Assembly: GCA_041687095.1 (NCBI GenBank)
Contig: JAWLCQ010000013.1
Span: 1-50,731, forward strand
Length of the DNA stretch: 50,731 nucleotides
Direction: 5' to 3'
DNA from: JAWLCQ01 sp041687095
Lineage (GTDB): Bacteria > Planctomycetota > Phycisphaerae > SM23-33
Every line of letters begins with the position of its first letter. The first letter of the stretch is position 1. Made by a program: the position numbers and the translations under genes. The notes beneath the pieces were generated by a model. It was not told where the DNA came from. It made no database searches and saw only the letters and a list, made by a program, of their open reading frames with translations. Of this stretch, positions 16,925-25,510 are shown piece by piece.

Positions 16925-18049
16925 GTGAAGGATCGCACGCGAAACCTGGCCGTCGGACTGACCGTGCTGGTGGCCTTGGGGCTGCTGGGCGCCATGATCG
17001 TCATGTTCACCGTCGCCCCCACCCTGCTGGGCGGCGGATACCCCCTCATCCTCCGCGCCGAGGAGAGCCACGGGCTGGAGGCCGGCGTGGACGTGGACAT
17101 GGCGGGCCTGCGGATCGGGCAGGTCACGGGCGTGGAGTTCCAGGACCCCACCGACCCCACGCAGGGCGTGCGGATCACCGCCCGCATCGACGAGGAGATC
17201 CGCCTGCCCGCCAACGCCATCGCCCTCGTCTCCACCCAGGGCCTCTCGGGGCGCCCGCGGATCCGGATCGTCCCCGAGGGCACACCCCTCCGCGACCCCC
17301 GGACGGGCGAGCCCGTCCCCTTCTTCCCGATGGACGCCTCCGCGCCCATGCCCGTGCGCGCGTCGGCGGGAGGGGGGCTGCTGCCGCCCGATCTGGCAGA
17401 GGACCTGCGGGAATCGCTGGGGGCGTTCCAGGGCATCCGCGAGGACCTGCGGGAGAGCTTCCGCGCCTTTGAGGAAATTGGCGCCCTCGCCCGGTCCCTC
17501 AACCAGGCCATCGCCCCCACGCGCGACCCCAACGCCCCCCCCACGCTCCCCCAGCCCGCCGGGCTCGCCGACGTCCTCACCGAACTCCACACGACCCTCG
17601 AGGGCCTCTCCGCCATCGTGGGCGACCCGAACACCCAACAGAGCCTCCGCGTCTCCCTGGCCAACATCGCCCAGATCTCCGCCCAGGCCTCCCGCGCCAT
17701 CGCCGCCCTCGAGGCCTTCGCCACCGAAGCCCGCCAGGCCGCCGCCGTCACCGGCGAGACCGTTCGGGATGTCCGCACCACGGTGGCGGCCTTCGGGGAG
17801 CGATTCGACGCCCTCACGGACGAGCTGATCGAGAGCACCGACAGCCTCTCCCGCCTCCTCGCCACCGCCAACCGCACCCTCGCCAAGCTCGATGCGGGCG
17901 AGGGCACGCTGCCCAAGCTCCTCAACGACCCCCAACTCTACAACGAGTTGGTGGGGAGCATGAACCAGCTCTCCAAGCTGCTCAATGAAGCCCGCGACCT
18001 CGTGGACCAGTTCAAGGAACGCGGCGTGAAGCTCGACGTGCTGCGATGA
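16925..18049 (+). CDS. mlaD: MlaD/MCE-domain lipid-binding protein
   Basis: 374 residues from a GTG four bases after mlaF. One N-terminal TM anchor (about 8-30), then a single MCE domain (about 38-125; GLEAGVDVDMAGLRIGQVTGV), then a long periplasmic helical tail (about 150-374) rich in Ala, Glu and Thr, with coiled-coil potential. MCE hexamers form lipid channels across the periplasm; a long helical tail suggests a needle-like extension, which is inference. The stop overlaps the MMPL start (ATGA), so mlaF, mlaD and the MMPL gene are translationally coupled. Confidence 0.9.
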   Translation: MKDRTRNLAVGLTVLVALGLLGAMIVMFTVAPTLLGGGYPLILRAEESHGLEAGVDVDMAGLRIGQVTGVEFQDPTDPTQGVRITARIDEEIRLPANAIALVSTQGLSGRPRIRIVPEGTPLRDPRTGEPVPFFPMDASAPMPVRASAGGGLLPPDLAEDLRESLGAFQGIREDLRESFRAFEEIGALARSLNQAIAPTRDPNAPPTLPQPAGLADVLTELHTTLEGLSAIVGDPNTQQSLRVSLANIAQISAQASRAIAALEAFATEARQAAAVTGETVRDVRTTVAAFGERFDALTDELIESTDSLSRLLATANRTLAKLDAGEGTLPKLLNDPQLYNELVGSMNQLSKLLNEARDLVDQFKERGVKLDVLR

Positions 18050-20562
18050 GTTTCGGGCAGTGGACCTACCGCTGGCGATGGGGCGTGGTGGCGGCGTGGG
18101 TCGCCCTGGCGGGGGCGCTGTGGGCCTTCGTCCCGCCCTGGGACCCCGTGCGGGACGAGCACCCCACCTTCCTGCCCCCCGACGCCCCCTACGTCCGCGC
18201 GGTCGAGGCCCTCAACGCGTCGTTCCCCGACAACAGCGGGCTCTCGCAGGCCGTCGTGGTCTTCGAGCGGCCCGACGGGCCCCTCACGCCCCACGATCTC
18301 GCCACCCTCGAACGCCTCGCCGATCGCATCCCCCGCGAGCGGACCGACCAGGTGACGCCCCCGGAACTGCAGAACCTGCACATCCGCTCCCCCCGCTCCG
18401 TGCCCCTGCCGTCCAACCCCCTGCTCAGCCCCGTCGGGCCGCGCGGGCAGGCGGGACTCATCGTCGTCAACATCCCCTCGCACTTCGTGTCCATGCGCTC
18501 GGCGAGGGTGGTGCGGCACATCCGCACTCTGCTGGGGCAGACCGACCTGCCCGCGGGCGTGCGGGTGGAGGTCACCGGGGCGGCGGCGTTCGGCAACGAT
18601 TACGCCGAGGCCGGCGTCCGCTCCAACCGCCGCGCCTTCCTCGTCACCCTCCTCGCCGTCGTCGCCATCCTCCTCCTCGTCTACCGCGCCCCCCTCGCCG
18701 CCCTCGTCCCCCTGGGGGCCATCACCCTCGCCGCCGCCGTCGCCATCAAGCTCGTCGACGCCGAGCAGTTCTGGGGCGTCAACGTCGGCACGGCCGAGCG
18801 GATCTTCGTCATCGTCCTGCTCTACGGGGCGGGCGTGGATTACTCGCTGATCCTCATCTCCCGCTACCGCGAGTTCCGCACCGCCGGGCTCGACCACGCC
18901 CCCGCCGTCCACACCGCCCTCGACCACGTCCGCCGCGCCGTCTTCGCGTCGGCCGCCACCGACATCGCCGGGCTGTTCATGTTCTCCTTCGCGGAGTTCC
19001 GCGTCTTCCGCACCGCCGGGCCGGCCGTCGCGATCGGATTGGCGACGGCGCTGGCGGCAGCGGTGACGCTCGTGCCCGCCCTGATGAGCCTCTTCGGGCA
19101 GCGGATGTTCTGGCCCTGGCGGGCGGAGGGGACGCGGGACGCCACACCCGCCGACGCCGCGCAAACCGCGGACGGTTCCGCAGCGCACCGCGGAGGTCGC
19201 GGAGACCGCAGAACGGAGGAGGAATCGGGCAAGCAGGCCACGGCGTCTCTGCGATCTCCGCGGTCTCCGCGGTACAATGTGATTCTCAAGCCGTCTTCCC
19301 GCGCCCGCACGCCCCTCTGGCAGCGCCTGGGCGAGCTGGTCACGCGGCGGCCCGTCACCGTCATCGCCGTCACGCTCCTGCTCTTCGCCCTGCCCGTGCT
19401 GCAGGGCACACGCATCACCCGCGCCTACGACACCCTCGCCGATCTCAGCGAGGACTACGGCGCGGTGCGGGGGGCCAACCTCGTCCGCCGCCACTGGCCC
19501 ATCGGCCAGATCGGACCCGCCACCGTGCTCGTCCGCTCCGACGCCCCCCGTACCCTCGACGCCTGGGCCGCCCTCGCCCGTCGCATCACCGACGCGCTCG
19601 TCGCCGCCGACGGGGTCGCCGAAGTCCGCTCCCTCGCCGCGCCCCTCGGCACGGACACGCCGGTCCGGCCCAACGTCCTCCGCCACCTGTCCCACCTGCT
19701 GCCCCTGCCCGACCTCGACACCGCCATCCGCCGCCACGCCGCCGCCGAGTACGTCTCCCCCGACCGCACGGCCATGCGGGTGGTGGCCACCTTCCACGCC
19801 CCGCCCCTGACGCTGCAGGCCATGGGCATCCTCGATCGGGTCGAGCGGCGGACGCAGGAGGTGCTGGCCGCCGCCCCCCCGCCTCCGGCCAACGGCGGGA
19901 CCGCGGGCGCGGCGACGGGCGAGGGGCCCGCCCTCGACGCCTCCTTCTCCGGGGCCACCGCCCAGATGGCCAACGTCCGCGCCGTCACCCTCCGCGACTT
20001 CCGCCGCGTCACCCTCCTGGCGCTGGCGGTGGTGTTCGTGCTGATCCTCCTCACTCTCCGCGAGCCCGTGCTGACGGGGATCATGATCGGCGGGACGCTG
20101 CTGAGCTTCTTCGCATCGCTGGGCATCAGCTCGTGGGTGTTCGTGGACCTCCTGGGCAGCGACGGGCTGGACTGGAAGGTCGAGGTCTTCCTCCTCATCG
20201 TCATGCTCGCCGTCGGAGTGGACTACAGCATCCTGCTCACGGCGCGGATCCAGGAGGAGCTGCGCACGCTCCCCCCCGGCCCCGCCATCCGCCGCGCCGT
20301 CCTGCACACCGGGCCCGTCATCTCCTCCTGCGGGATCATCATGGCCGCCACGCTCGGGTCGCTCATGTCGGGCGAGTTGCGGCTGATGCAGCAGCTCGGG
20401 TTCGCCCTGGCGCTGGGCATGCTGCTGGATACCTTCCTCTCCCGCCCCCTCCTCCTCCCCGCCTTCGCCACGCTGCTGAAGGCGAGGCGAACCGCCGCCG
20501 TCCCATCCTCTCCCTCCTCCCACGCAAGTCCTGCCCGGATGAGCAGGGGCGAGCGGGAATGA
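18046..20562 (+). CDS. MMPL/RND-family transporter with embedded repeat
   Basis: 838-residue inner-membrane protein with the RND layout: TM1 (about 11-28), a periplasmic loop, five TM segments (about 195-365), a linker, then the same arrangement again (TM7 about 438-455, TM8-12 about 660-815). GVDYSLILISRYRE and GVDYSILLTARIQEE are the paired TM4/TM10 signatures with the proton-relay Asp. MMPL proteins export lipids and hydrophobic compounds. Residues about 381-410 are encoded by an inverted repeat (family H), rich in Arg, Gly and Ser and not expected in the family. The final codons and stop resemble repeat J. The gene is coupled to mlaFD, so it may act as that system's membrane partner. Confidence 0.9.
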   Translation: MSFGQWTYRWRWGVVAAWVALAGALWAFVPPWDPVRDEHPTFLPPDAPYVRAVEALNASFPDNSGLSQAVVVFERPDGPLTPHDLATLERLADRIPRERTDQVTPPELQNLHIRSPRSVPLPSNPLLSPVGPRGQAGLIVVNIPSHFVSMRSARVVRHIRTLLGQTDLPAGVRVEVTGAAAFGNDYAEAGVRSNRRAFLVTLLAVVAILLLVYRAPLAALVPLGAITLAAAVAIKLVDAEQFWGVNVGTAERIFVIVLLYGAGVDYSLILISRYREFRTAGLDHAPAVHTALDHVRRAVFASAATDIAGLFMFSFAEFRVFRTAGPAVAIGLATALAAAVTLVPALMSLFGQRMFWPWRAEGTRDATPADAAQTADGSAAHRGGRGDRRTEEESGKQATASLRSPRSPRYNVILKPSSRARTPLWQRLGELVTRRPVTVIAVTLLLFALPVLQGTRITRAYDTLADLSEDYGAVRGANLVRRHWPIGQIGPATVLVRSDAPRTLDAWAALARRITDALVAADGVAEVRSLAAPLGTDTPVRPNVLRHLSHLLPLPDLDTAIRRHAAAEYVSPDRTAMRVVATFHAPPLTLQAMGILDRVERRTQEVLAAAPPPPANGGTAGAATGEGPALDASFSGATAQMANVRAVTLRDFRRVTLLALAVVFVLILLTLREPVLTGIMIGGTLLSFFASLGISSWVFVDLLGSDGLDWKVEVFLLIVMLAVGVDYSILLTARIQEELRTLPPGPAIRRAVLHTGPVISSCGIIMAATLGSLMSGELRLMQQLGFALALGMLLDTFLSRPLLLPAFATLLKARRTAAVPSSPSSHASPARMSRGERE
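19187..19273. repeat. inverted repeat family H inserted in frame in the MMPL gene
   Basis: ACCGCGGAGGTCGCGGAG plus 8 bases at 19187-19212 pairs with 19246-19273 (26 bases, 3 mismatches). The arms are built of 9-base units such as ACCGCGGAG, so copy number changes keep the frame. A related stretch, TCTCTGCGCCTCCGCG and following bases, lies before gltX at 34744-34768. Confidence 0.8.
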
Positions 20563-20657
20563 ACGCGGACAATGGGCAGCGGGAGTGAAGGGGATCAGAC
20601 AGGATTGAGGTCGTTGCCTCTCTGTCCGCTTGCGGCTCCGCTCCCGTTGGGCCTCTT
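20535..20657. repeat. repeat J-like sequence at the MMPL 3' end
   Basis: GGATGAGCAGGGGCGAG followed by GGGAATGAACGCGGACA resembles the right arm of repeat J (13159-13186, inverted), and the MMPL stop codon lies in its GAATGA. The remainder up to the DUF5615 remnant has no gene. Confidence 0.5.
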
Positions 20658-21040
20658 CTACCGACTCGTCGCCCCAAAGGGCAGAAGCCGTACACGAATC
20701 CGGCCTTGGCGAATGATAACGCAACACCCCTTGCCCAAAAGGTTCTCAAGCTGCGGGAGATTCGCCAGGAGAGTGGAAACCTGGCTCATGGGCCGATGAT
20801 CGAACGGGTGACGGAACAGAATGATCGATGGTTTGGATGCGGCGCGGTTTGCCAGCAAGGCTCCGAAATCGGTATCCGTTGAGATAATGACGCGGTCTTC
20901 TGCCTGAGCAAGATCAAACAGAACCTCGTCGGTTGCCGCCTGGAGCCCACGATCACGGACGTGAACCGCATCGTGCCCCTTGTGCGGCACAAGCCAACCG
21001 CAACCAGGAGCGACATCGCATTGTCGACGAGGAACCTCAT
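20658..21040 (-). pseudogene. DUF5615 PIN-like toxin, frameshifted
   Basis: The 5' part (MRFLVDNAMSLLVAVGL, from ATG at 21038-21040) and the remainder (PHKGHDAVHVRDRGLQAA ... RVIISTDTDFGALL ... PSIILFR) are in different frames and together make one DUF5615-type protein of about 128 residues. The break falls near 20990; one missing base after GGCTTGTG explains it. Conserved acidic residues (LVDN, STDTDF) are kept. It overlaps the DUF433 antitoxin gene by four bases. Either the toxin is inactivated or the base was lost in assembly; an internal GTG at 20988-20990 could express the 110-residue C-terminal part. Confidence 0.8.
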
Positions 21041-21267
21041 GCGCTCGTCGCGAGCGGCAGTTCGCGCTCGCGGACCGCTTCGGCCGCGAATTGCAGAGCC
21101 TCGCGTAGGTCGGGAAGCTCTAAGTCAGGGTAAGCCTCCAGAATCTCGCCCTCGGACATTCCTTCCGCCAGCATGGAAACCACCGTCGCGACAGGAATGC
21201 GAAGATGGCGGATGCACGGTAAGCCGCCCATCTGCTGTGGGTCCACTGTAATTCGCTCAAAAGGCAT
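21037..21267 (-). CDS. DUF433 antitoxin
   Basis: 76 residues with the DUF433 pattern: MGGLPCIRHLRIPVATVVSM, then EGMSEGEILEAYPDL. DUF433 proteins are the usual antitoxins of DUF5615/PIN-like toxins. The start is the ATG preceded by GAGGAG at 8 bases; a longer in-frame extension to 21399 lacks a ribosome site and conservation. The stop overlaps the toxin's first codon. It is expected to bind the toxin and its own promoter. Confidence 0.85.
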   Translation of the reverse strand: MPFERITVDPQQMGGLPCIRHLRIPVATVVSMLAEGMSEGEILEAYPDLELPDLREALQFAAEAVRERELPLATSA

Positions 21268-21295
21268 CTGCGGTCTCCTCTGGTCACTACCCTTC

Positions 21296-21324
21296 AGTGT
21301 ACCCGCTATCCCGATCCTCAACAA
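21296..21324 (-). promoter_or_regulatory. promoter candidate for the DUF433/DUF5615 locus
   Basis: On the minus strand TTGTTG, 17-base spacer, TACACT, ending about 29 bases before the DUF433 ATG. The -10 hexamer is identical to the one proposed for recA. Confidence 0.4.
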
Positions 21325-21395
21325 TGCCCGCGCCCCGCTCCCCTGCAGCCGCTCCCGCAGGAACCGCACGATCTCGCTTCGCATCGCCGCCGCCT

Positions 21396-21422
21396 CCACG
21401 GGTCCAACGGGTCCAACGGGGT
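21396..21422. repeat. short GGTCCAACG tandem repeat
   Basis: Two and a half copies of the 9-base unit GGTCCAACG in the 210-base spacer between the DUF433 locus and the YeeE-like pair. It is one more short-period repeat of the kind that builds the larger elements elsewhere. Confidence 0.6.
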
Positions 21423-21477
21423 AGCGGAGGAGCTTCCAGTTCCGCGGGGCGATGCGTGCGGACGGGCGGCGCTCAGG

Positions 21478-22080
21478 TCACCGCTGCCTGGGGTCTCCGC
21501 GCTCCTCGGGGATCGGGCGGTCGAACTTGCGGACGATGAAGAAGACGACGAACGCCAGGAGGGCGAACAGGGCGATGAAGATCCACGGGCTCCAGCCGGT
21601 CAGGCTGGGGAGGGTCACCTTGCCCCAGTCGCCCAGGGGCAGGACGTTGTCCTTGGCCCAGGGGTGGGCTTCGGCGTAGAGGGCGGCCCCGGCGAGCATC
21701 CCGAGGATCCCCGCAATGACGTGGCGCGAGCGGTCGCCCAGGGCCCCGATCGCGGTCCCCGGGCAGTAGCCCAGGATCGCCATCCCGATCCCGAAGATCG
21801 CCCCGCCCGCCGCCTGCGCCAGCAGTTGCGTCGCCTTCAGGTGGTCTTCGACGCCCCAGTCTTGGGCGAACAGGAACCACACCCCAACCGCCCCGACGAT
21901 GACGGCGGTGACCATCACCCGCAGGACCGTGAAGTCGCGCAGGAGGAACTGGCCCACGATGACGCGGTACTTGGTAACCCCGCCCTTCTGCAACAGGAAC
22001 CCGAAGACCAGCCCCGTCAGCAGCCCGTAGGCCATGTGCAGCGGATCGGGCAGGGTGTAGATGGCTTGTGCGAGCATCAT
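21478..22080 (-). CDS. YeeE/YedE-like membrane protein (DUF6691 type)
   Basis: 200 residues, about five TM segments. GYCPGTAIGAL near residues 104-114 contains the conserved cysteine of YeeE/YedE sulfur-compound transporters. It forms the second half of a split transporter, overlapping the preceding YeeE gene by four bases. In other bacteria such pairs (YeeE plus DUF6691) lie near sulfur or thiosulfate genes; none is present here. The substrate is probably thiosulfate or another small sulfur compound, by family inference. Confidence 0.85.
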   Translation of the reverse strand: MMLAQAIYTLPDPLHMAYGLLTGLVFGFLLQKGGVTKYRVIVGQFLLRDFTVLRVMVTAVIVGAVGVWFLFAQDWGVEDHLKATQLLAQAAGGAIFGIGMAILGYCPGTAIGALGDRSRHVIAGILGMLAGAALYAEAHPWAKDNVLPLGDWGKVTLPSLTGWSPWIFIALFALLAFVVFFIVRKFDRPIPEERGDPRQR

Positions 22081-22616
22081 ACCTCACGCCCCTTTCGGCC
22101 GTAGACGACGAAGGCGGTCAGCACCCCGAACACGAACAGACATACGAAGAACACCAGGGATCCGACAGCGAGTTGCAGGCTCCCGCTGATGCCGTGCCCG
22201 CTCGTGCACCCCCCCGCGAGGCGCGAGGAGAACAGCACCAGTACCCCGCCCACGAAGGCGCCGACGTACCGGACGGCCCGGCGGGGCCCGAACCGCTGCC
22301 GCCACACGGGCGGGACGTACTCGGGGGCGATCGGTCCGCTGAGCCGCGACGCCAGCAGCGCCCCGAGAAACAGGCCCACCAGCATCCACACCTGCCAGTC
22401 GAAGGCGGGCTGCTCGATGAGGTACTTGCGGTAATAGGGGTTGGCGTCGAGGTGCCCGGGGGCGAAGACGCCCACGATCCACCCCGCGACGCGGACGAAA
22501 CTCGTGCTCGCTCCCAGCGCCTCGTCCATGAACCCGAACGTGATCCAGCTCAGGATCCCGATCCCCGCCCCGACGACGTACGGGGACCATCGCGGTCTGC
22601 GCAACCATCCGGCCAT
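22077..22616 (-). CDS. YeeE/YedE family sulfur transporter half
   Basis: 179 residues, about four TM segments, with the cysteine-containing motif AGGCTSGHGISG near residues 135-146, typical of the first half of a two-gene YeeE/YedE transporter. The ATG at 22614-22616 follows AAAGGAGAAGG; longer in-frame sequence upstream is Arg/Pro-rich and unlikely to be translated. ATGA overlap with the next gene indicates coupled translation and a heteromeric complex. Confidence 0.88.
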   Translation of the reverse strand: MAGWLRRPRWSPYVVGAGIGILSWITFGFMDEALGASTSFVRVAGWIVGVFAPGHLDANPYYRKYLIEQPAFDWQVWMLVGLFLGALLASRLSGPIAPEYVPPVWRQRFGPRRAVRYVGAFVGGVLVLFSSRLAGGCTSGHGISGSLQLAVGSLVFFVCLFVFGVLTAFVVYGRKGREV

Positions 22617-22983
22617 GCGGTCCTTCTCCTTTCGCTCTGCAAGCAACGGACGCCGCCCGCACCACGGGCGCGGCATGCCCGCTTGGGGGATTCTAGTGCC
22701 CCTCAAGTGCTGCATGCTTGGGTGCATGGTGCGATGAGCGGCGGAGGGTCTCCGCGCGAAGCGCGGAGCGATCGAAAGGACAGGGCGACGGTCGCTTGTG
22801 CTCGAAGGCTTCCGGACCTTCGACAGGGTCTTGCCCCCAACGCCCCCGAACTGCATCCGGGGGGTGCCCTGGTGGAGAGGAATCGTCCCCGCTGGTGTTC
22901 CTACGTACCCCCTCGCGACGCAGTCGGGGGGGCGCTGGGAACTGCCGTCGGAGATGCTCGCACCGTCCCCCCTGTCACACAGG
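22617..22983. other. intergenic region, hairpin only
   Basis: No gene recognised. An 8-bp hairpin CTCCGCGC/GCGCGGAG with loop GAA lies at 22750-22768. At 22817-22828 CCTTCGACAGGG resembles the CCTTCGACAGGCTCAGG motif at 36421. The end next to 22616 should contain the promoter of the YeeE pair. Confidence 0.5.
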
Positions 22984-23418
22984 CTACTCCGGGCAGTCGA
23001 TCATCTCGATCCGCTGGGCGTGGCGGCCGCCCTCGAAGGGTGTTGCGAGCCACAGGTCCACGATCTCCAACGCCGCGTCGAGGGAGATCATCCGCTCGCC
23101 GAGGGACAGGACGTTGGCGTCGTTGTGGGCGCGGGCGTAGCGGGCGGAGCGGAGGTCCCAGCACAGCGAGCAGCGAATGTGCGGGACGCGGTTGGCGACC
23201 ATGGCCTCCCCGTTGCCCGACCCCCCGAGCACGATCCCCCGCTCGAACTCGCCCTGCGCGACGGCGAGGGCGACGGGGCGGATGAACGTCGGGTAGTCGC
23301 ACCGCTCGGGCGAGAAGCACCCGAAGTCCTTCACCTCGTGCCCGGCGGCGGCGAGGTGTTTGCGGATCTGCTCCTTATAGACGAAGCCCGCGTGATCCGA
23401 ACCAATCCCAATCTTCAT
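22984..23418 (-). CDS. rpiB: ribose-5-phosphate isomerase B, actinobacterial-type active site
   Basis: Interconverts ribose 5-phosphate and ribulose 5-phosphate in the pentose phosphate pathway. 144 residues, normal length, starting MKIGIGSDHAGF. The anion-hole motif reads GGSGNGEAMVANRV: the Glu is where the mycobacterial enzyme has its catalytic Glu, rather than the active-site cysteine arrangement of the E. coli type. RYARAHNDANVLSLG is the conserved C-terminal part. ATG at 23416-23418; upstream frame lacks conservation. An LacB/allose-isomerase role is possible but less likely. Confidence 0.9.
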   Translation of the reverse strand: MKIGIGSDHAGFVYKEQIRKHLAAAGHEVKDFGCFSPERCDYPTFIRPVALAVAQGEFERGIVLGGSGNGEAMVANRVPHIRCSLCWDLRSARYARAHNDANVLSLGERMISLDAALEIVDLWLATPFEGGRHAQRIEMIDCPE

Positions 23419-23745
23419 GGCGTTTCCTGTCACACTTCCACGATCGCGCTCAGCACCTGACCGATCGGAGGATCGGTCGGTGTTCCTTCGGCCTCCAGGA
23501 ACAGGGCGATGGCGCCGCCGGCGACGCGGGCAACGGCCTCGCGCCCGCTGGCTCGCCCGGCCCCGCACCAGTCGCCGTGCTCGCCGTAACGATAGAAGAA
23601 GGGCAACCCCGCGTGGCCTGGAAGATCCTTCCAAACGTGTTGCCCAACATACCCCAGCCCTACCTACCTGGGGCGGCACATCGCGCCGCCCATCTGAACC
23701 GTCTGCCGCCAGGGCCACGCCTGGATCGGTCTTACGACGAAATAG
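23419..23745. other. intergenic region with no recognised gene
   Basis: About 330 bases between rpiB and aroA. Frames here have no domains. A CCCCAG/CTGGGG dyad at about 23651-23672 could be part of an aroA terminator on the minus strand, but no T-run follows. Confidence 0.45.
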
Positions 23746-25026
23746 TCATCGTACCTGCAGATCCGCCCCCAGCGACTCCATCTGCGGGATGAAGTCCGGG
23801 AAGCTCTTGCGGACGCAGTCGACGTCGGTGATCTCGGTATCGCCCTCGGCCGTCAGGGCCGCCACCGTCATCGTCATCACCATCCGGTGGTCCTTGTGGG
23901 AGTCCACGCGGGTCCCGTGGAGGCGGGACTTGCGAATCACCAGCCCGTCGGGGCGCTCCTCGACGTCCGCCCCCATCGCCCGCAGGGCCTTGTACATCTC
24001 CGTGATCCGGTCGCACTCCTTGTAGCGGCAGACCTCGGCGTTGGTGAGCACGGTCTCGCCCTCGGCGAGCGCACCGATCACCGCCAGCAGCATGAACTGG
24101 TCGATGAAATCGTTGCAGTCGATCACCCGCCCCGTCAGCGTGGACGAGCGTGCGATGATCTCCCCGTCCCCGATCTCGATGTCCGCCCCCATGCTCCGCA
24201 GCACGTCGACGACGGCCTTGTCGCCCTGGGGGTCGTTCATGTCCATCCCGGGGATGCGGACCTCGCTGTCGCGGGTGAGGACGGCGGCGGCGATCGGGTA
24301 CAGCGCCGCCGACCAGTCGAGGGGGATCTTCGCGTCGAACGCGCCCCAGCGGGATCGCCCGCGGATGCGGTAGCGCTCGAAGTTCTCGTTGCTGTACTCC
24401 ACCCCGCAGCGGTCCAGCCAGTGGAGCGTGACGCCCACCCAGGGCTTCTCTCCGGGGCGGGTGACGGTGAGTTCGGTGGGGGCGTCGGCGAGGGCGGAGG
24501 CAATGATCAGCCCGCTGACGGGCTGGGAGTCCATCCCGTCGATGGACGCCTGCCCGCCCCGCAACCGCCCGCGGACGACGACCGGGGCGTGCCCGTCGCC
24601 CTTGGTGGAGACCCCCCACGCCCCGAGGGCGTTCAGCGCGTCGAGAAGCGGCCCGCACAGGCGGATGAACCGCAGCGAGTGGTCGCCCGTGAGGACGGTG
24701 TAGCCCTCCCCGCAGGCGGCGAGGGCGGTGAAGAACCGCAGAATGATCCCGCTGTTGCCGCAGTGGACCACGTCGTCGGGCGTCTGCAGCGTCCCGCCCG
24801 TGCCGGTGATCTCCCAGACATCGCCCGCCCGCGGGCTGACCGCCGCCCCGAACATCTCCAGGGCCTCCGTTCCCAGCATCCAGTCGTTGGACACCGCCGG
24901 AGCGACGATGCGGCTCGTTCCGTCGGCCAGGGCGGCCATGATCAGCGCGCGGAACGAGTGCGACTTGTTCGGCGGGATGTGCATGCTCCCGCGAAGGTCC
25001 GGCGAAGTACCGACGATCAGATTCAT
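23746..25026 (-). CDS. aroA: 3-phosphoshikimate 1-carboxyvinyltransferase (EPSP synthase), divergent
   Basis: Sixth step of the shikimate pathway: joins PEP and shikimate 3-phosphate. 426 residues, normal length. Catalytic residues are in place: K21-S22 and R26 (PPNKSHSFRAL), D309 (DFIDQFML), E337 in YKECDR, and H380-R381 (KDHRM). Several family motifs diverge: PGSK is PPNK, and GNAGT is GNSGI (90-94), in the PEP-binding loop. Start ATG follows AGGAG; a promoter with TTGACA lies just upstream. No other shikimate gene is adjacent. An enolpyruvyl-transferase with altered substrate or inhibitor sensitivity is possible. Confidence 0.88.
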   Translation of the reverse strand: MNLIVGTSPDLRGSMHIPPNKSHSFRALIMAALADGTSRIVAPAVSNDWMLGTEALEMFGAAVSPRAGDVWEITGTGGTLQTPDDVVHCGNSGIILRFFTALAACGEGYTVLTGDHSLRFIRLCGPLLDALNALGAWGVSTKGDGHAPVVVRGRLRGGQASIDGMDSQPVSGLIIASALADAPTELTVTRPGEKPWVGVTLHWLDRCGVEYSNENFERYRIRGRSRWGAFDAKIPLDWSAALYPIAAAVLTRDSEVRIPGMDMNDPQGDKAVVDVLRSMGADIEIGDGEIIARSSTLTGRVIDCNDFIDQFMLLAVIGALAEGETVLTNAEVCRYKECDRITEMYKALRAMGADVEERPDGLVIRKSRLHGTRVDSHKDHRMVMTMTVAALTAEGDTEITDVDCVRKSFPDFIPQMESLGADLQVR

Positions 25027-25050
25027 TCGTGTCTCCTGGGGGAACGATAC

Positions 25051-25080
25051 ATCCTAAGGGCGAATACGCCGTTCTGTCAA
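25051..25080 (-). promoter_or_regulatory. promoter candidate for aroA
   Basis: Minus strand: perfect TTGACA, 18-base spacer, TAGGAT, ending 24 bases before the aroA start codon. The best -35 match in the window. Confidence 0.6.
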
Positions 25081-25113
25081 CGCGGGCGAACCCCCGCGAG
25101 CAGACCGGGCGGC

Positions 25114-25222
25114 GTCGCGGGCGCCACGGCTGCGCTGTTCCCAGCCGTGCTCGCACGGGCGCACGGCGGAACACGGGTTCTGCAAACCCGCGGCACCCGG
25201 CGACTCGGACGCTGGGACGGCC
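25114..25222 (+). repeat. dispersed repeat family A, copy 2
   Basis: Second copy of the repeat at 5251-5350, same orientation, with both hairpins slightly degraded (ACACGGGTTC TGC AAACCCGC). It lies about 90-200 bases upstream of aroA. Confidence 0.85.
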
Positions 25223-25510
25223 CTGCCGCGGGAGGGTGGGAGAACTGCGGATGGGGATGGTTGCGCGCCCGGGCACAGGGCGAATCCCGGGAGTGCAAGG
25301 GCGGGTAAGGCGGACGCCCAAAGGGTCCGCTCTTCTCAACGCGTTTCGGTCGCCGAGGCGCGTGGGAACTGGGCGTGGACAGTGAAACCCATCCTGAAGG
25401 CCCCGCAGGCCACTCCCGACAGCGGCGTGCCCTTGGGCGTCCGTTCCGCACACCTCTCCACGCACGAACTCGCCCCGCGAGTCCGCAATCTCTCCCCTCC
25501 TCCTGCCGCC

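Larger units (their letters stand above)
25027..25510. other. intergenic region with aroA promoter and repeat A copy 2
   Basis: About 480 bases between the orphan kinase stop and aroA. The aroA-proximal end has a promoter; 25114-25222 is repeat A. The rest, up to 25510, has frames without domains. Confidence 0.6.
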
